A DNA stretch of 64,000 nucleotides from Candidatus Bathyarchaeia archaeon (GTDB lineage Archaea > Thermoproteota > Bathyarchaeia > Bathyarchaeales > Bathycorpusculaceae). The stretch lies in contig JAVZRN010000002.1 of the NCBI GenBank assembly GCA_038880555.1, forward strand, positions 1 through 64,000, given 5' to 3'. Shown here in pieces: positions 13,975-23,198 of the stretch. A model generated the notes under the pieces. The model saw only the letters and a program-made list of their open reading frames with translations. It made no database searches and was not told where the DNA came from. Positions within the stretch are counted from its first letter, which is position 1. The number at the start of each line of letters is the position of its first letter. The translations under genes and the position numbers were made by a program.

Positions 13975-15838
13975 GAGGATACTGCAACTGCACTCCAACT
14001 ACATCGAGTATAAGCCTATCCAGAAAGAAATTGCCATAGCCGAAGAAACAGACAAGGAAATAAAACGCTTAGAAGAAATCGTCGTTTTGTTCACGGCGGT
14101 GGAAGAAGGCGACGACGAAAGAGTAGCCAAAAAAGCCATTGAAGAGGTTAAATCCTTCCTTGAAAAGCTGAAAGTAAACCGCGTTCTAATATATCCATAC
14201 GCGCATCTCAGCAGCAACCTCGCCAAACCATCAGAGGCGCTAAAAGTTGTAAGGGCCATGGAGGCTTATGCAAAAGCCGAGGGCATAGAAACATACCGCG
14301 CACCCTTCGGCTGGAACAAGCAATTCACAATATCAATAAAGGGGCATCCTTTGGCAGAGCAATCCCGCGTTATATTACCAGCAAAAGAGGAGAGGGAAGC
14401 CGAAAAAGTTTCAGAAGCGCTTAAAGCCGAAGAAAAGCTGGAGTCCTTCTGGTATATTCTCCAGCCTGACGGCAAAATAGTTCCAGTGGAAGAGTTTGAC
14501 TTCCGTGGGCATGAAAACCTTGAAAAGTTTGCCAAATATGAAATTTCAAAAGTTAGGGCTAGCCAGCAAATGCCGCCCCACGTGCCTTTGATGAAGAGGC
14601 TTGAAATAGCCGACTACGAGGCTGGAAGCGACCCTGGAAATATCCGATGGTACCCAAAGGGTAGGCTCATAAAATCGCTTATAGAACAATACGTGACAGC
14701 CAAAGTTATAGAATACGGAGCGATGGAAGTTGAAACGCCAGTCATGTACGACTTCAGCCATCCAAGCCTAGCCGATTACTTAAACCGTTTTCCAGCGAGG
14801 CAGTACCTCCTAAAATCAGAGGATAAAGAACTCTTCCTGCGCTTCGCCGCGTGTTTCGGGCAGTTCTTGATGGTTCATGACACCCAGTTTTCTTATAAGC
14901 ATATGCCACTAAAAGTTTACGAGCTAACTCGCTACAGTTTCAGAAGAGAAAAAAGCGGCGAGGTCGTAGGCTTAAGAAGGCTTAGGGCGTTCACGATGCC
15001 CGACTGCCACGCCTTCTGTACAGACCTAGAACAAGCCAAAAAAGAGTTTGTTACGCGGTTCAAACTTTGCATACAAGTATTAGAAGGTATAGGCTTATCA
15101 AAAGAGGATTATGAGGCGGCAATCCGCTTCACAAAAGACTTCTACGAACAAAACAAAGACTTCATCGTGGACCTAGCAAAAATCTTCGGCAAACCCGTCC
15201 TCGTTGAAATGTGGAAGGAACCATTCTTTTATTTCAGGCTAAAATGGGACTTCAACTTCGTCGACAACCAAGACAAGGCTGCCGCGTTATCAACAGACCA
15301 GATAGACGTAGAAAACGCCAAAAGATACGACATAACCTACGTGGATGAAAAGGGTGAAAGGCATCATCCACTCATATTACACTGCTCTCCAAGCGGTGCC
15401 GTGGAACGCTGCATATACGCGCTTTTAGAAAAAGCCTACAAACAGCAACAGAAAGGCGAACCACCCATGCTTCCAGTTTGGCTTTCACCAACACAAGTGC
15501 GCATAATCCCCATGTCAGACAAATACATTGAACACTGTGGAAAATTAGCGGAAAAACTTGAAACCAACCAAATCCGCGTCGACATAGACGACAGACCCTT
15601 AACACTGCAAAAACGCGTCAGAGAAGCAGAAATGGAATGGATACCCTACATAATAGTTGCAGGACAAAAGGAAATAGATTCTGAAGTGCTTCCGGTAAGA
15701 GACAGAAAGGCTAAACAAATACGCAAAATGAAACTTGACGAACTTATAGGCGAAATCAAAAGCCACATGCGTGATAAGCCTTTCAAACCGCTGCCCTTGC
15801 CAAAATATGTTTCAAAAAGACCTCAATTCTACGGCTAA
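13973..15838 (+). CDS. thrS: Threonyl-tRNA synthetase, archaeal type
   Basis: 621 residues. The N-terminal 140 residues (MRILQLHSNYIEYKPIQKEI) are the archaeal D-aminoacyl-tRNA-deacylase-like editing domain that removes mischarged serine. A class II catalytic core follows, with FRREKSGEVVGLRRLRAF (motif 2) and HCSPSGAVERCIYALLE (motif 3), then an anticodon-binding domain from about residue 510 (WLSPTQVRIIPM). Complete. ATG at 13973 follows GGGGGAGG. Confidence 0.95.
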   Translation: MRILQLHSNYIEYKPIQKEIAIAEETDKEIKRLEEIVVLFTAVEEGDDERVAKKAIEEVKSFLEKLKVNRVLIYPYAHLSSNLAKPSEALKVVRAMEAYAKAEGIETYRAPFGWNKQFTISIKGHPLAEQSRVILPAKEEREAEKVSEALKAEEKLESFWYILQPDGKIVPVEEFDFRGHENLEKFAKYEISKVRASQQMPPHVPLMKRLEIADYEAGSDPGNIRWYPKGRLIKSLIEQYVTAKVIEYGAMEVETPVMYDFSHPSLADYLNRFPARQYLLKSEDKELFLRFAACFGQFLMVHDTQFSYKHMPLKVYELTRYSFRREKSGEVVGLRRLRAFTMPDCHAFCTDLEQAKKEFVTRFKLCIQVLEGIGLSKEDYEAAIRFTKDFYEQNKDFIVDLAKIFGKPVLVEMWKEPFFYFRLKWDFNFVDNQDKAAALSTDQIDVENAKRYDITYVDEKGERHHPLILHCSPSGAVERCIYALLEKAYKQQQKGEPPMLPVWLSPTQVRIIPMSDKYIEHCGKLAEKLETNQIRVDIDDRPLTLQKRVREAEMEWIPYIIVAGQKEIDSEVLPVRDRKAKQIRKMKLDELIGEIKSHMRDKPFKPLPLPKYVSKRPQFYG

Positions 15839-15922
15839 GGAACAATAAAAGTCAACTGGAACTGCCAAAACACATATCAACTCTAAGGGAAAAATTTCTG
15901 TTCTCCGAGAAGGGGAATCAAA

Positions 15923-16810
15923 TTGGATAAAGAGCTACTTGTCTATATAGACGGTGAATACTATCCAAAATCCCAAGCTAAAATATCCGTCTATGACCAT
16001 GGACTTTTATATGGCGACGGAGTTTTCGAAGGAATCCGCGCCTACAATGGCGTAGTCTTCAAACTGAAAGAACATATTGATAGGCTTTACCGTTCAGCCC
16101 ACGCCATAATGCTGCAAATCCCAATAACAAAGGAGCAGATGATAAACATAGTTCTGGAAACGCTGCGCAAAAACAACCTAAAAGACGCTTATATCCGCCT
16201 AATAGTGACGAGAGGCGTGGGCGACCTTGGTCTGGACCCAAGAAAATGCTCAAAACCCACGATAATCGTGATAACAGACACAATCACGCTTCATAAAAGC
16301 GAGGCTAAAGAAAAGGGCATAACAGCAATGCTAACATGGGTGAAGAGAGACCCCGTGGACGCGACAAGCCACGAAATAAAATCGCTGAACTATCTAAACA
16401 GCATACTCGCCAAAATAGAGGCAAACATAAACGGCGTAGACGAAGCCATATGCCTAGACAAAAACGGTTTTGTATGCGAAGGCGTAGCAGAAAACATATT
16501 TATAATAAAAAATGGGCGAATATACACACCGCCAAGCTACACTGGAGCCCTACCCGGAATAACAGCTGAGGTAGTAAAAGAGCTAGCAAAAAACCTCGGA
16601 TACGAAGTTATAGAAAAGAACATAACCCCATACGAACTCTTCACAGCAGACGAGGTATTCTTCACCGGAACAGCAGCAGAAATTATACCGGTTAGAGAGA
16701 TAAACAAGAGACAAATAGGAAACGGAAAACCAGGCCCGGTAACAAAGAGGCTCATGGAAGAGTTCTCGAAGCTGGTTCAAAATCCAAAATATGGAATACC
16801 AATCTATTAA
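15923..16810 (+). CDS. ilvE: Branched-chain amino acid aminotransferase
   Basis: 295 residues, PLP fold-type [22 protein letters not shown] and [13 protein letters not shown] at the N-terminus, the PLP lysine in [15 protein letters not shown], and EGVAENIFI and [11 protein letters not shown] further on are typical of IlvE. It transfers the amino group between glutamate and the keto acids of Leu, Ile and Val. TTG start at 15923 follows AGGGG. An 84-base leader separates it from thrS. Confidence 0.93.
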   Translation: MDKELLVYIDGEYYPKSQAKISVYDHGLLYGDGVFEGIRAYNGVVFKLKEHIDRLYRSAHAIMLQIPITKEQMINIVLETLRKNNLKDAYIRLIVTRGVGDLGLDPRKCSKPTIIVITDTITLHKSEAKEKGITAMLTWVKRDPVDATSHEIKSLNYLNSILAKIEANINGVDEAICLDKNGFVCEGVAENIFIIKNGRIYTPPSYTGALPGITAEVVKELAKNLGYEVIEKNITPYELFTADEVFFTGTAAEIIPVREINKRQIGNGKPGPVTKRLMEEFSKLVQNPKYGIPIY

Positions 16811-16853
16811 AACAAATCCTTTAGCGCCATCATCATCGAACAAGTTCTGCTTT

Positions 16854-18059
16854 TTACCTACTCTCTTTCATGAAACCTTCCAGCAGATTAAAAGCCTCTT
16901 CAAGGGTTTCAATGGGCGGCAAGAAAACACCCCTTACATGACTAGCGCCGTAAACTGGGCAGAAACCAGAGCCGTGCACAAACAGCACACCAGTTTCTTT
17001 TAAAAGCTCCAACACAAACTCAAAGTCAGTCTTCCATCTTGAGCCGATATCATGAATCTTTGGGAAAACATAAAAGGCTGCCTCCGGCTTTGTGCAACTT
17101 ATCCCCTCAATTTCATTAAGCCTTTTCCATGCGTAATCCCTCCTAACCCTAAGCTTGGAAACCATCTCACGAATATGATCTTGTGGACCTTTTAGTGCGG
17201 CTACACCAGCCTTCTGCACCGGAGTGTTGGCACAAATCCTTATCCTAGCCTCCCTCTCCACACACTCCTTCAACTCTTTAAGCTCACCTTTTGGGCTGTA
17301 AAAGTATATGTAACCAAGCCTCCAACCCGTCATTAAATAGGCTTTTGAAAAGCCGTTCATTCCAATAACAGGAACATCTTTGGCGAGGCTTGCGGTACTT
17401 ACAAACTTCTTTTCGAAAACAAGCTGGTCGTAAATTTCATCAGATATGACTGGAACGCCATGCTCAGCAGCTAAATCCAAAATCTGCTTCAGGATCTTCT
17501 CATCGTAAAGGGCGCCGCACGGATTATTAGGGTTGATGACAACTATTGCCCGGGTCTTGTCAGAAATCTTTCTTCTCAAATCATCAACATTTGGCTGCCA
17601 CCCTTGCTCTTCAACGGTTTCATAGGTGACAGGTTTTCCACCAAAAAACTTCGTATACGAAATGTAAGGTGAGTAAGTCGGACCTGGAAGAAGAACCTCA
17701 TCCCCGGCATCAACAAGGGCAGCCATAACCATCTGAATACCCTCAGAAATTCCAGATGTAACAATGACATCATCAGCCGAAATATCCACACCATTCAAAC
17801 GTTTTTCCTTCTTGCTAATGGCTTCCCTAAGTTCTGGCAAACCTTCAGAAGCAGAGTAAGCGTTGGCTCCGCCTCTAACAGCTTCAAATAAGGCTTGCTT
17901 AATATGTTCGGGTGTATCAAAATCAAAAGCTACAGGATCTCCAATGTTTAGATAATAAATTTTCTTGCCAGCCCTTGCCAACGCCTTGGCATAGACAATC
18001 ACGTCGCGGATGGCATATTCAATGGTGCGAACCCTTTCAGTAACCTTCACATTAACCAA
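16854..18059 (-). CDS. PLP-dependent aminotransferase, alanine/aspartate family
   Basis: 401 residues, fold-type I. YYLNIGDPVAFDFDTPEHI, VINPNNPCGALY, SDEIYDQL and the PLP-lysine segment GFSKAYLMTGWRLGY are all present. The start of the protein and the GDPVAFDF segment resemble archaeal alanine aminotransferases (AlaT-like). Exact donor and acceptor are not provable. Converges with ilvE. Confidence 0.85.
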   Translation of the reverse strand: MVNVKVTERVRTIEYAIRDVIVYAKALARAGKKIYYLNIGDPVAFDFDTPEHIKQALFEAVRGGANAYSASEGLPELREAISKKEKRLNGVDISADDVIVTSGISEGIQMVMAALVDAGDEVLLPGPTYSPYISYTKFFGGKPVTYETVEEQGWQPNVDDLRRKISDKTRAIVVINPNNPCGALYDEKILKQILDLAAEHGVPVISDEIYDQLVFEKKFVSTASLAKDVPVIGMNGFSKAYLMTGWRLGYIYFYSPKGELKELKECVEREARIRICANTPVQKAGVAALKGPQDHIREMVSKLRVRRDYAWKRLNEIEGISCTKPEAAFYVFPKIHDIGSRWKTDFEFVLELLKETGVLFVHGSGFCPVYGASHVRGVFLPPIETLEEAFNLLEGFMKESR

Positions 18060-18113
18060 TTCTTTCCCTCGTCTCCGAGAAACAAGGCTTTTGACTTTTA
18101 AAGGATAAAAGAA

Positions 18114-19853
18114 TTATGGAATGCTTTGTGGGATGTGATAGACCCGTGAAGCCTCAACATGTTCATCGAAGACGATGGTTACAGTTACATCTTTATCTAA
18201 GCATTCTTGCCAATTGAATGGACATAATAAAACAACTTCACTACCTATGTTTACGAGTGTCTGGTTCTTTGGAAATATATACTCTAGCGGAACTGCTAAC
18301 CCTTGAACTACTACCACAATTTTTGACAACGTGAGATTCCTTAAAGAATAATCCAAGTTTTTAACAGTTACGTTCAGATATTTTGATCCGCCAATTTCAA
18401 TGCAATTTATATCTGTTATGTTAAGTTCTGCCACTGGAAGAACGAAGGTAAAATCAAACGTATACTCTCTTTGCGACGCGTTTGCCATAACGTACACTGT
18501 TAATGTTAAGTTCCTGCCGTAGCTTTTCACAAAATCTGCCCAATTAAAACTGCAGCTAAATACCGAATAATTGCCCGGTACAATTAGTCCGTATGGAAGC
18601 GATGGGTTCACCTTTGTACCATTCAATATGACCCCTCTTGCAACCATCTTTGTCACATTGATAGCTTCAAGCGACGAAATATGATTTTGAATTGTTATGC
18701 TAAAATGTTCTTTGTCCTTCAAGTCAAAAACGCTCGCCTCATTTAATATTTTAACTATTATTGGAGGAGGGGTGGTCGCAGTGTAAGGTATGGTTTCGAA
18801 ATCTTGAAGGAAATAAGCCACAACAGTGATGTTTCTTCCCCTGAATTCTGTCCAATCCCAATCGAACTTGATGTTGACTGTTGAATTTGGGACTATTCCA
18901 ATAGGAGGATCGCAACGTTTTTCAGGGATGTAGGTTCCGTTGTCTAGTCTGCACTTAATCATCGTGAGGTTTGCGTAGTGGGCGGACTCTGCAAAGTTAA
19001 AAATTGTTACATTAAAGTGGTCTCTGTGTTCAATGTTAAAGCTTATGTTTTGGATCGCCGCATAAACATTTTTAAGTTCAATCTCTTTTCGAAAGATATA
19101 TCCTTGTTCTGCGTAAACAATGATTGATGTCTTACTAACTCCATGCCAGCTTCCGTTAAACATGAAGCCGACGGGTTCGCCATTTTTTGGAATCACCGTC
19201 CCTCTTATACTGCGATTGGCTTGGGCATCTACTCCGGTAATCAGCATATCGCTGATGGTTATGTCAACCTCCGATTGAGGACTGTTCGTTAGGGTTATGT
19301 TAAACTTCTTGAAAGAGAATTTTGAGTCGAACTTCTCAGCTATATCAAGCCTCACGTATGGAACTTTTGCCTTGGTGTTTGCGGCCGCAGAATCCGGAGA
19401 AAATACGTGTACAATTATTGTTTTGCCGGCGAAATCGAAGCTACCAATGAGTTCCCCAAGGGTGACGTTTGTATTTTCTTTCTTAATTTTTATGCAGGTT
19501 ATGTTTTTGGACTCGCCTATGGGAACCACTATTCCATTTCCAAGGGGTGGTTGTGTTTCAACAACGTTGTAGAGTTGTGTTTCCCCTTCGAGGCTTATTG
19601 CTATTCTGGCGATTGTTGCATCCGTTGGTGAATAGGAAGGGTTTAACACGCTGATGGTGAACTCATTGACGTTTTCTTTGTCTATGTAAACATTGGTTAT
19701 TGTGAGGGTGGTTCCCTGCGGTTTATTGGTGTAGTAGGCAATGGTGAAGGCGTAAGAAATTATTCCGCCTATTATCGCGGAAATTATTATGAGAATTATA
19801 ATTACAAGGGTTGAAACCGCTTTTAAGTTTGATTGCCAGTTCATAACCTCCAC
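18114..19853 (-). CDS. Anchored surface protein with about five beta-sandwich repeats
   Basis: 579 residues. The N-terminus NLKAVSTLVIIILIIISAII is a short basic segment then one strong membrane helix, much like archaeal type-IV-pilin-type signals. The rest lies outside and is made of about five units of some 100 residues (roughly 45-150, 165-260, 268-365, 372-470, 476-575), each with a NITI/NVTI strand, a G-[IV]-VP turn and an F-x-W / GRNITV-x-VY end. N-x-S/T glycosylation sequons are very frequent. No enzyme motif is seen; an adhesive or S-layer-associated role is inferred. Divergent from the FAD oxidoreductase. Confidence 0.75.
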   Translation of the reverse strand: MEVMNWQSNLKAVSTLVIIILIIISAIIGGIISYAFTIAYYTNKPQGTTLTITNVYIDKENVNEFTISVLNPSYSPTDATIARIAISLEGETQLYNVVETQPPLGNGIVVPIGESKNITCIKIKKENTNVTLGELIGSFDFAGKTIIVHVFSPDSAAANTKAKVPYVRLDIAEKFDSKFSFKKFNITLTNSPQSEVDITISDMLITGVDAQANRSIRGTVIPKNGEPVGFMFNGSWHGVSKTSIIVYAEQGYIFRKEIELKNVYAAIQNISFNIEHRDHFNVTIFNFAESAHYANLTMIKCRLDNGTYIPEKRCDPPIGIVPNSTVNIKFDWDWTEFRGRNITVVAYFLQDFETIPYTATTPPPIIVKILNEASVFDLKDKEHFSITIQNHISSLEAINVTKMVARGVILNGTKVNPSLPYGLIVPGNYSVFSCSFNWADFVKSYGRNLTLTVYVMANASQREYTFDFTFVLPVAELNITDINCIEIGGSKYLNVTVKNLDYSLRNLTLSKIVVVVQGLAVPLEYIFPKNQTLVNIGSEVVLLCPFNWQECLDKDVTVTIVFDEHVEASRVYHIPQSIP

Positions 19854-19926
19854 GTTCCAGACGTTTCTAGACTCATATTCCTTTGAAATAGATAAACGTT
19901 CCTTTTAAACGGTTTTTAGAGGCAAA

Positions 19927-19958
19927 TTTATAATATATGTTTTAACCGTTGTTAAAAC
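19927..19958 (+). promoter_or_regulatory. TATA box with perfect inverted repeat
   Basis: TTTATAATATATG (19927-19939) is followed at once by GTTTTAAC, CGTT, GTTAAAAC (19939-19958), an exact inverted repeat about 20 bases before the GTG at 19981. A repressor here would cover the region just downstream of the TATA box. Confidence 0.55.
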
Positions 19959-19980
19959 TCTGCATATTCGAGGGAGACTT

Positions 19981-21267
19981 GTGACCATATATGATGCAGT
20001 TGTGGTTGGAGCCGGTGTTATCGGTTTATCAACCGCCTATCACATTAAAAGGCAAAATCCAAATTCAAAGATTTTAGTTGTTGACAAGTTTAGCGCTGCG
20101 GGGCAGGGAAGCACCGCAAAAAGCATGTCTGCATTCCGCTGCTTATTCTCCTCCCCAATAAATTATATTCTTTCAGACTCTTCTGTTGACTTCTATAATC
20201 ACGTGCAAACAGAGCTCGGCGTCGACTTGAAGTTGTTTTTTATAGGATATTTGTGGCTTTTAAGCGAGGATGATTTTGCAGAAATGTCTCCAATTTTGAA
20301 GGAGTTAGCGGCTAAAAGTTTAAAGTATAAAGTGTATGAGGCTGAAGAGCTTGCCAAGCAGCTTAACTTAACCACATGTTTACGGGGCGATGAAGAAGCC
20401 GAGCTTATGGGGTTAAAGGATGTTTATAAGGGAATTTTTATCCCTAAAGCTGGAATTGTTGACGCTGACTGCGTTGTTAAGTTTTATGAGGAGGAGTTTA
20501 TACGACTTGGCGGGGAAATTCGCTATGGCGTTAAAGTTGAGGATTTAATTGTTGAAGCATGCCAACCTCTTGGAATAACCGGGGAACCTTTCTTTTGGCA
20601 AGAGTCGAGGGTTTCGGGTGTAAGAACAGACTTTGGAATTATTAGGGCTAGGAAAACAATTTTGGCGGCTGGCGCTTGGATTCCTCAACTTTTAGACAGC
20701 GTTGGAATTGAGTGTTTTATAAAGCCTAAAAAGAGGCAAGTTTTTGCTGTGGAAGCCAAAAATCCCCTTTTAAGGCGTTTGCTCTTCACAGAAGGGTTCA
20801 ATTCTGTTAGTTGTATACCCTTCACTATTCTGCCAAAACCGAGGGTTTTAATAAGGCCCTTTCCAACAGAGGGAGTTTTTTGGCTCAGCTACGCCGATGA
20901 CTTTCCAAGAGCTTTCAAACTTGAAGATGACCCTCAACCCGAGAAAAACTTTTACCAATATGGAATATACCAAGTTCTCGTGAAATATTTTCCCCAGTTT
21001 AGAGATTGCCGTCCATATTCTGCTTTTGCTGGACTTTATGAGATTAACACTTTGGATGGGCATCCTGTTGTTTTTGAGGATAGGGATTTAATTGTTGTCG
21101 GCGGTGCTAGTGGAAGTGGTATTATGAAGGCGGATGCCATTGGCAGAATAGCTGCAGCCCTTTATAGCGGCGAGGAATACGCACTTCTTTATGGTGGTAG
21201 AAAATTCAAGGTTAGCGATTTAAGTATAAAAGAGAGGCGTGTTGAGCCGGAGAAACTTCAAATTTAG
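19981..21267 (+). CDS. FAD-dependent amino-acid oxidase family (DAO) oxidoreductase
   Basis: 428 residues. The dinucleotide-binding start AVVVGAGVIGLSTAYHI and the C-terminal GLYEINTLDGHPVVFE and VVGGASGSGIMKADAIGRI fit the glycine/D-amino-acid oxidase and sarcosine dehydrogenase group. It likely oxidises a secondary or D-amine, passing electrons to an unknown acceptor (an anaerobe would not use oxygen). GTG start follows GAGGGAG. AOR follows 72 bases later, so the two may form a redox unit. Confidence 0.8.
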   Translation: MTIYDAVVVGAGVIGLSTAYHIKRQNPNSKILVVDKFSAAGQGSTAKSMSAFRCLFSSPINYILSDSSVDFYNHVQTELGVDLKLFFIGYLWLLSEDDFAEMSPILKELAAKSLKYKVYEAEELAKQLNLTTCLRGDEEAELMGLKDVYKGIFIPKAGIVDADCVVKFYEEEFIRLGGEIRYGVKVEDLIVEACQPLGITGEPFFWQESRVSGVRTDFGIIRARKTILAAGAWIPQLLDSVGIECFIKPKKRQVFAVEAKNPLLRRLLFTEGFNSVSCIPFTILPKPRVLIRPFPTEGVFWLSYADDFPRAFKLEDDPQPEKNFYQYGIYQVLVKYFPQFRDCRPYSAFAGLYEINTLDGHPVVFEDRDLIVVGGASGSGIMKADAIGRIAAALYSGEEYALLYGGRKFKVSDLSIKERRVEPEKLQI

Positions 21268-21339
21268 TTAGTTTCAATAGTGAGTTTTATTAATAGTAAG
21301 TATGATACGTTATGCTATTTGCGTTCAAGATGATGTGTT

Positions 21340-23172
21340 ATGTATGGTTGGAATGGTAAATTCTTAAGGGTGAACCTAACTAAACAAAAGGCTGTTGTAA
21401 AAGAGTACGACGCTGCAATGGCGAGGAATTATCTCGGGGGAAGAGGTTTTGCCGCCAAAATCTTGTGGGATGAGCTGAAACCCGGTGTAGACCCTCTTTC
21501 ACCAGAGAACAGGTTGATATTCGCGGCTGGTCCTTTAACAGGTTTTGCTTTGCCGAGTAGCGGGAAAATGGTTGTTGCAGCCAAGAGTCCGTTGACAGGT
21601 GGCTATGGTGACGGGAATGTTGGGACTTATGCTGCGGTTCAAATGCGTAGGGCTGGCTATGATGCAATAATAATTGAGGGAAAGGCTGAAGCACCGACTG
21701 TTCTGCTCGTTGAGGATGGGACAATAGAATTTTTGGACGCAAAAGAGCTTTGGGGTTTGAACGCTTTTGAAACTGAGGATAGGTTGCGGAGCGTTTATGG
21801 AGCGACCGCTGGGATCCTTGTAATTGGACAAGGCGGAGAAAACCTTGTGCGATTCGCTAATATAGTTTCTCAAAAGGGGAGAGGTGGCGGAAGACCAGGA
21901 ATCGGTGCTGTTATGGGCTCTAAAAACCTTAAGGCTGTTGTCATGGTTGGCAGTGGCGAGTTGCCAGCCGCCCATCCGAAGGATTTGAAGGAACTTGGCG
22001 CAGAGGCTTATAGGGAGGTTTTGACAAAGCCAAATTATGCCTTCTGGAAGCGTCAAGGCACTATGATGACTATTGAGTGGAGCCAAGAAAACAGCGTCCT
22101 ACCCACATACAACTTCAGTGAGGGAGTCTTTGAGGATGCTGAAGCTATAGGCGGCTTTTTCATGGAGAAGATTAAGTCTTCCCAAAGAGGTTGTCCTAAC
22201 TGTAACATGACTTGTGGTAATGCTGTTAAGGATGCTGACCGTAAAGAGTCTGAGCTTGACTACGAAAATGTTGCCATGTTGGGCTCTAACATAGGCATTG
22301 GCAACTTAAAGAAGGTTGCAGCCCTAAATAGGATGGCGGATGAATTCGGCTTAGACACTATTTCCCTTGGCAATGTTATTGGCTTCGCTATGGAGGCTTC
22401 TGAAAAGGGATTAATTAGCGAAAAAATTCCATGGGGGAACTACAAGGCTGCTAGAGCTTTAATCGAGGATATCGCATATAAACGCGGTATTGGCGCAATC
22501 CTTGCAGAGGGCGTACGTTTTGCAGCTGAAAAAATCGGGGGAAGCTCGAGCCGTTGGGCCATGCATGTTAAAGGGTTAGAAATTTCAGCTTATGACTGTC
22601 ACGCTGCTCCAGCGATGGCTCTTTCCTATGCCACAAGCCCGATAGGAGCTCATCACAAGGATGCGTGGGTCATATCTTGGGAGGTTAAAGTGGGAAGAGA
22701 GCGGTACAGCGAGGAAAAGGTTGATAAAGTTATAGAGTTCCAGCGCATTCGTGGAGGCTTTTTTGAATGTGCCACTGTTTGTAGGCTTCCATGGATTGAG
22801 CTTGGTTTTGAGCTTGAATGGTACCCCAAGTTTCTTTATGCAGCAACGGGTCTTGAAGTAAGTTGGGATGAACTGTACCTTGTAGCCGACAGAGTGCACG
22901 CTCTAATTCGGGCTTTTTGGGTGCGCGAGTACGGCAAGAACTGGGGTCGGGAAATGGACTTCCCACCTACAAGATGGTTTGAGGAGCCGCTTACAAAGGG
23001 TAATTTGAAGGGTGCAAAACTTGACAGGGCAAAATACGAGGTTATGCTCAACATGTACTACCGAAAAAGAGGATGGGATGAAAGGGGAATCCCAACAAAA
23101 ACTACGCTTGAAAAGCTAGGTTTAAAGGACGTTACAAAACAGCTTAGGAAACGTGTTAAGTTGTGGGAATGA
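21340..23172 (+). CDS. Aldehyde:ferredoxin oxidoreductase family, tungstopterin enzyme
   Basis: 610 residues, full family length. N-terminal domain LRVNLTKQK ... YLGGRGFAAKILWDE, then the 4Fe-4S ligands CPNCNMTC at about residues 285-292, with the fourth cysteine probably in ECATVCRLPW (about 481), as in Pyrococcus AOR. The tungstopterin-contact segment around EISAYDCHAAPAMALSY is present. It oxidises aldehydes to acids and reduces ferredoxin; which of the AOR/FOR/GOR/WOR subgroups is not clear. Position after the FAD oxidoreductase suggests oxidation of aldehydes from amine breakdown. Confidence 0.92.
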   Translation: MYGWNGKFLRVNLTKQKAVVKEYDAAMARNYLGGRGFAAKILWDELKPGVDPLSPENRLIFAAGPLTGFALPSSGKMVVAAKSPLTGGYGDGNVGTYAAVQMRRAGYDAIIIEGKAEAPTVLLVEDGTIEFLDAKELWGLNAFETEDRLRSVYGATAGILVIGQGGENLVRFANIVSQKGRGGGRPGIGAVMGSKNLKAVVMVGSGELPAAHPKDLKELGAEAYREVLTKPNYAFWKRQGTMMTIEWSQENSVLPTYNFSEGVFEDAEAIGGFFMEKIKSSQRGCPNCNMTCGNAVKDADRKESELDYENVAMLGSNIGIGNLKKVAALNRMADEFGLDTISLGNVIGFAMEASEKGLISEKIPWGNYKAARALIEDIAYKRGIGAILAEGVRFAAEKIGGSSSRWAMHVKGLEISAYDCHAAPAMALSYATSPIGAHHKDAWVISWEVKVGRERYSEEKVDKVIEFQRIRGGFFECATVCRLPWIELGFELEWYPKFLYAATGLEVSWDELYLVADRVHALIRAFWVREYGKNWGREMDFPPTRWFEEPLTKGNLKGAKLDRAKYEVMLNMYYRKRGWDERGIPTKTTLEKLGLKDVTKQLRKRVKLWE

Positions 23173-23198
23173 AAGAGGCGCGGATAGCGGCGTTTACG

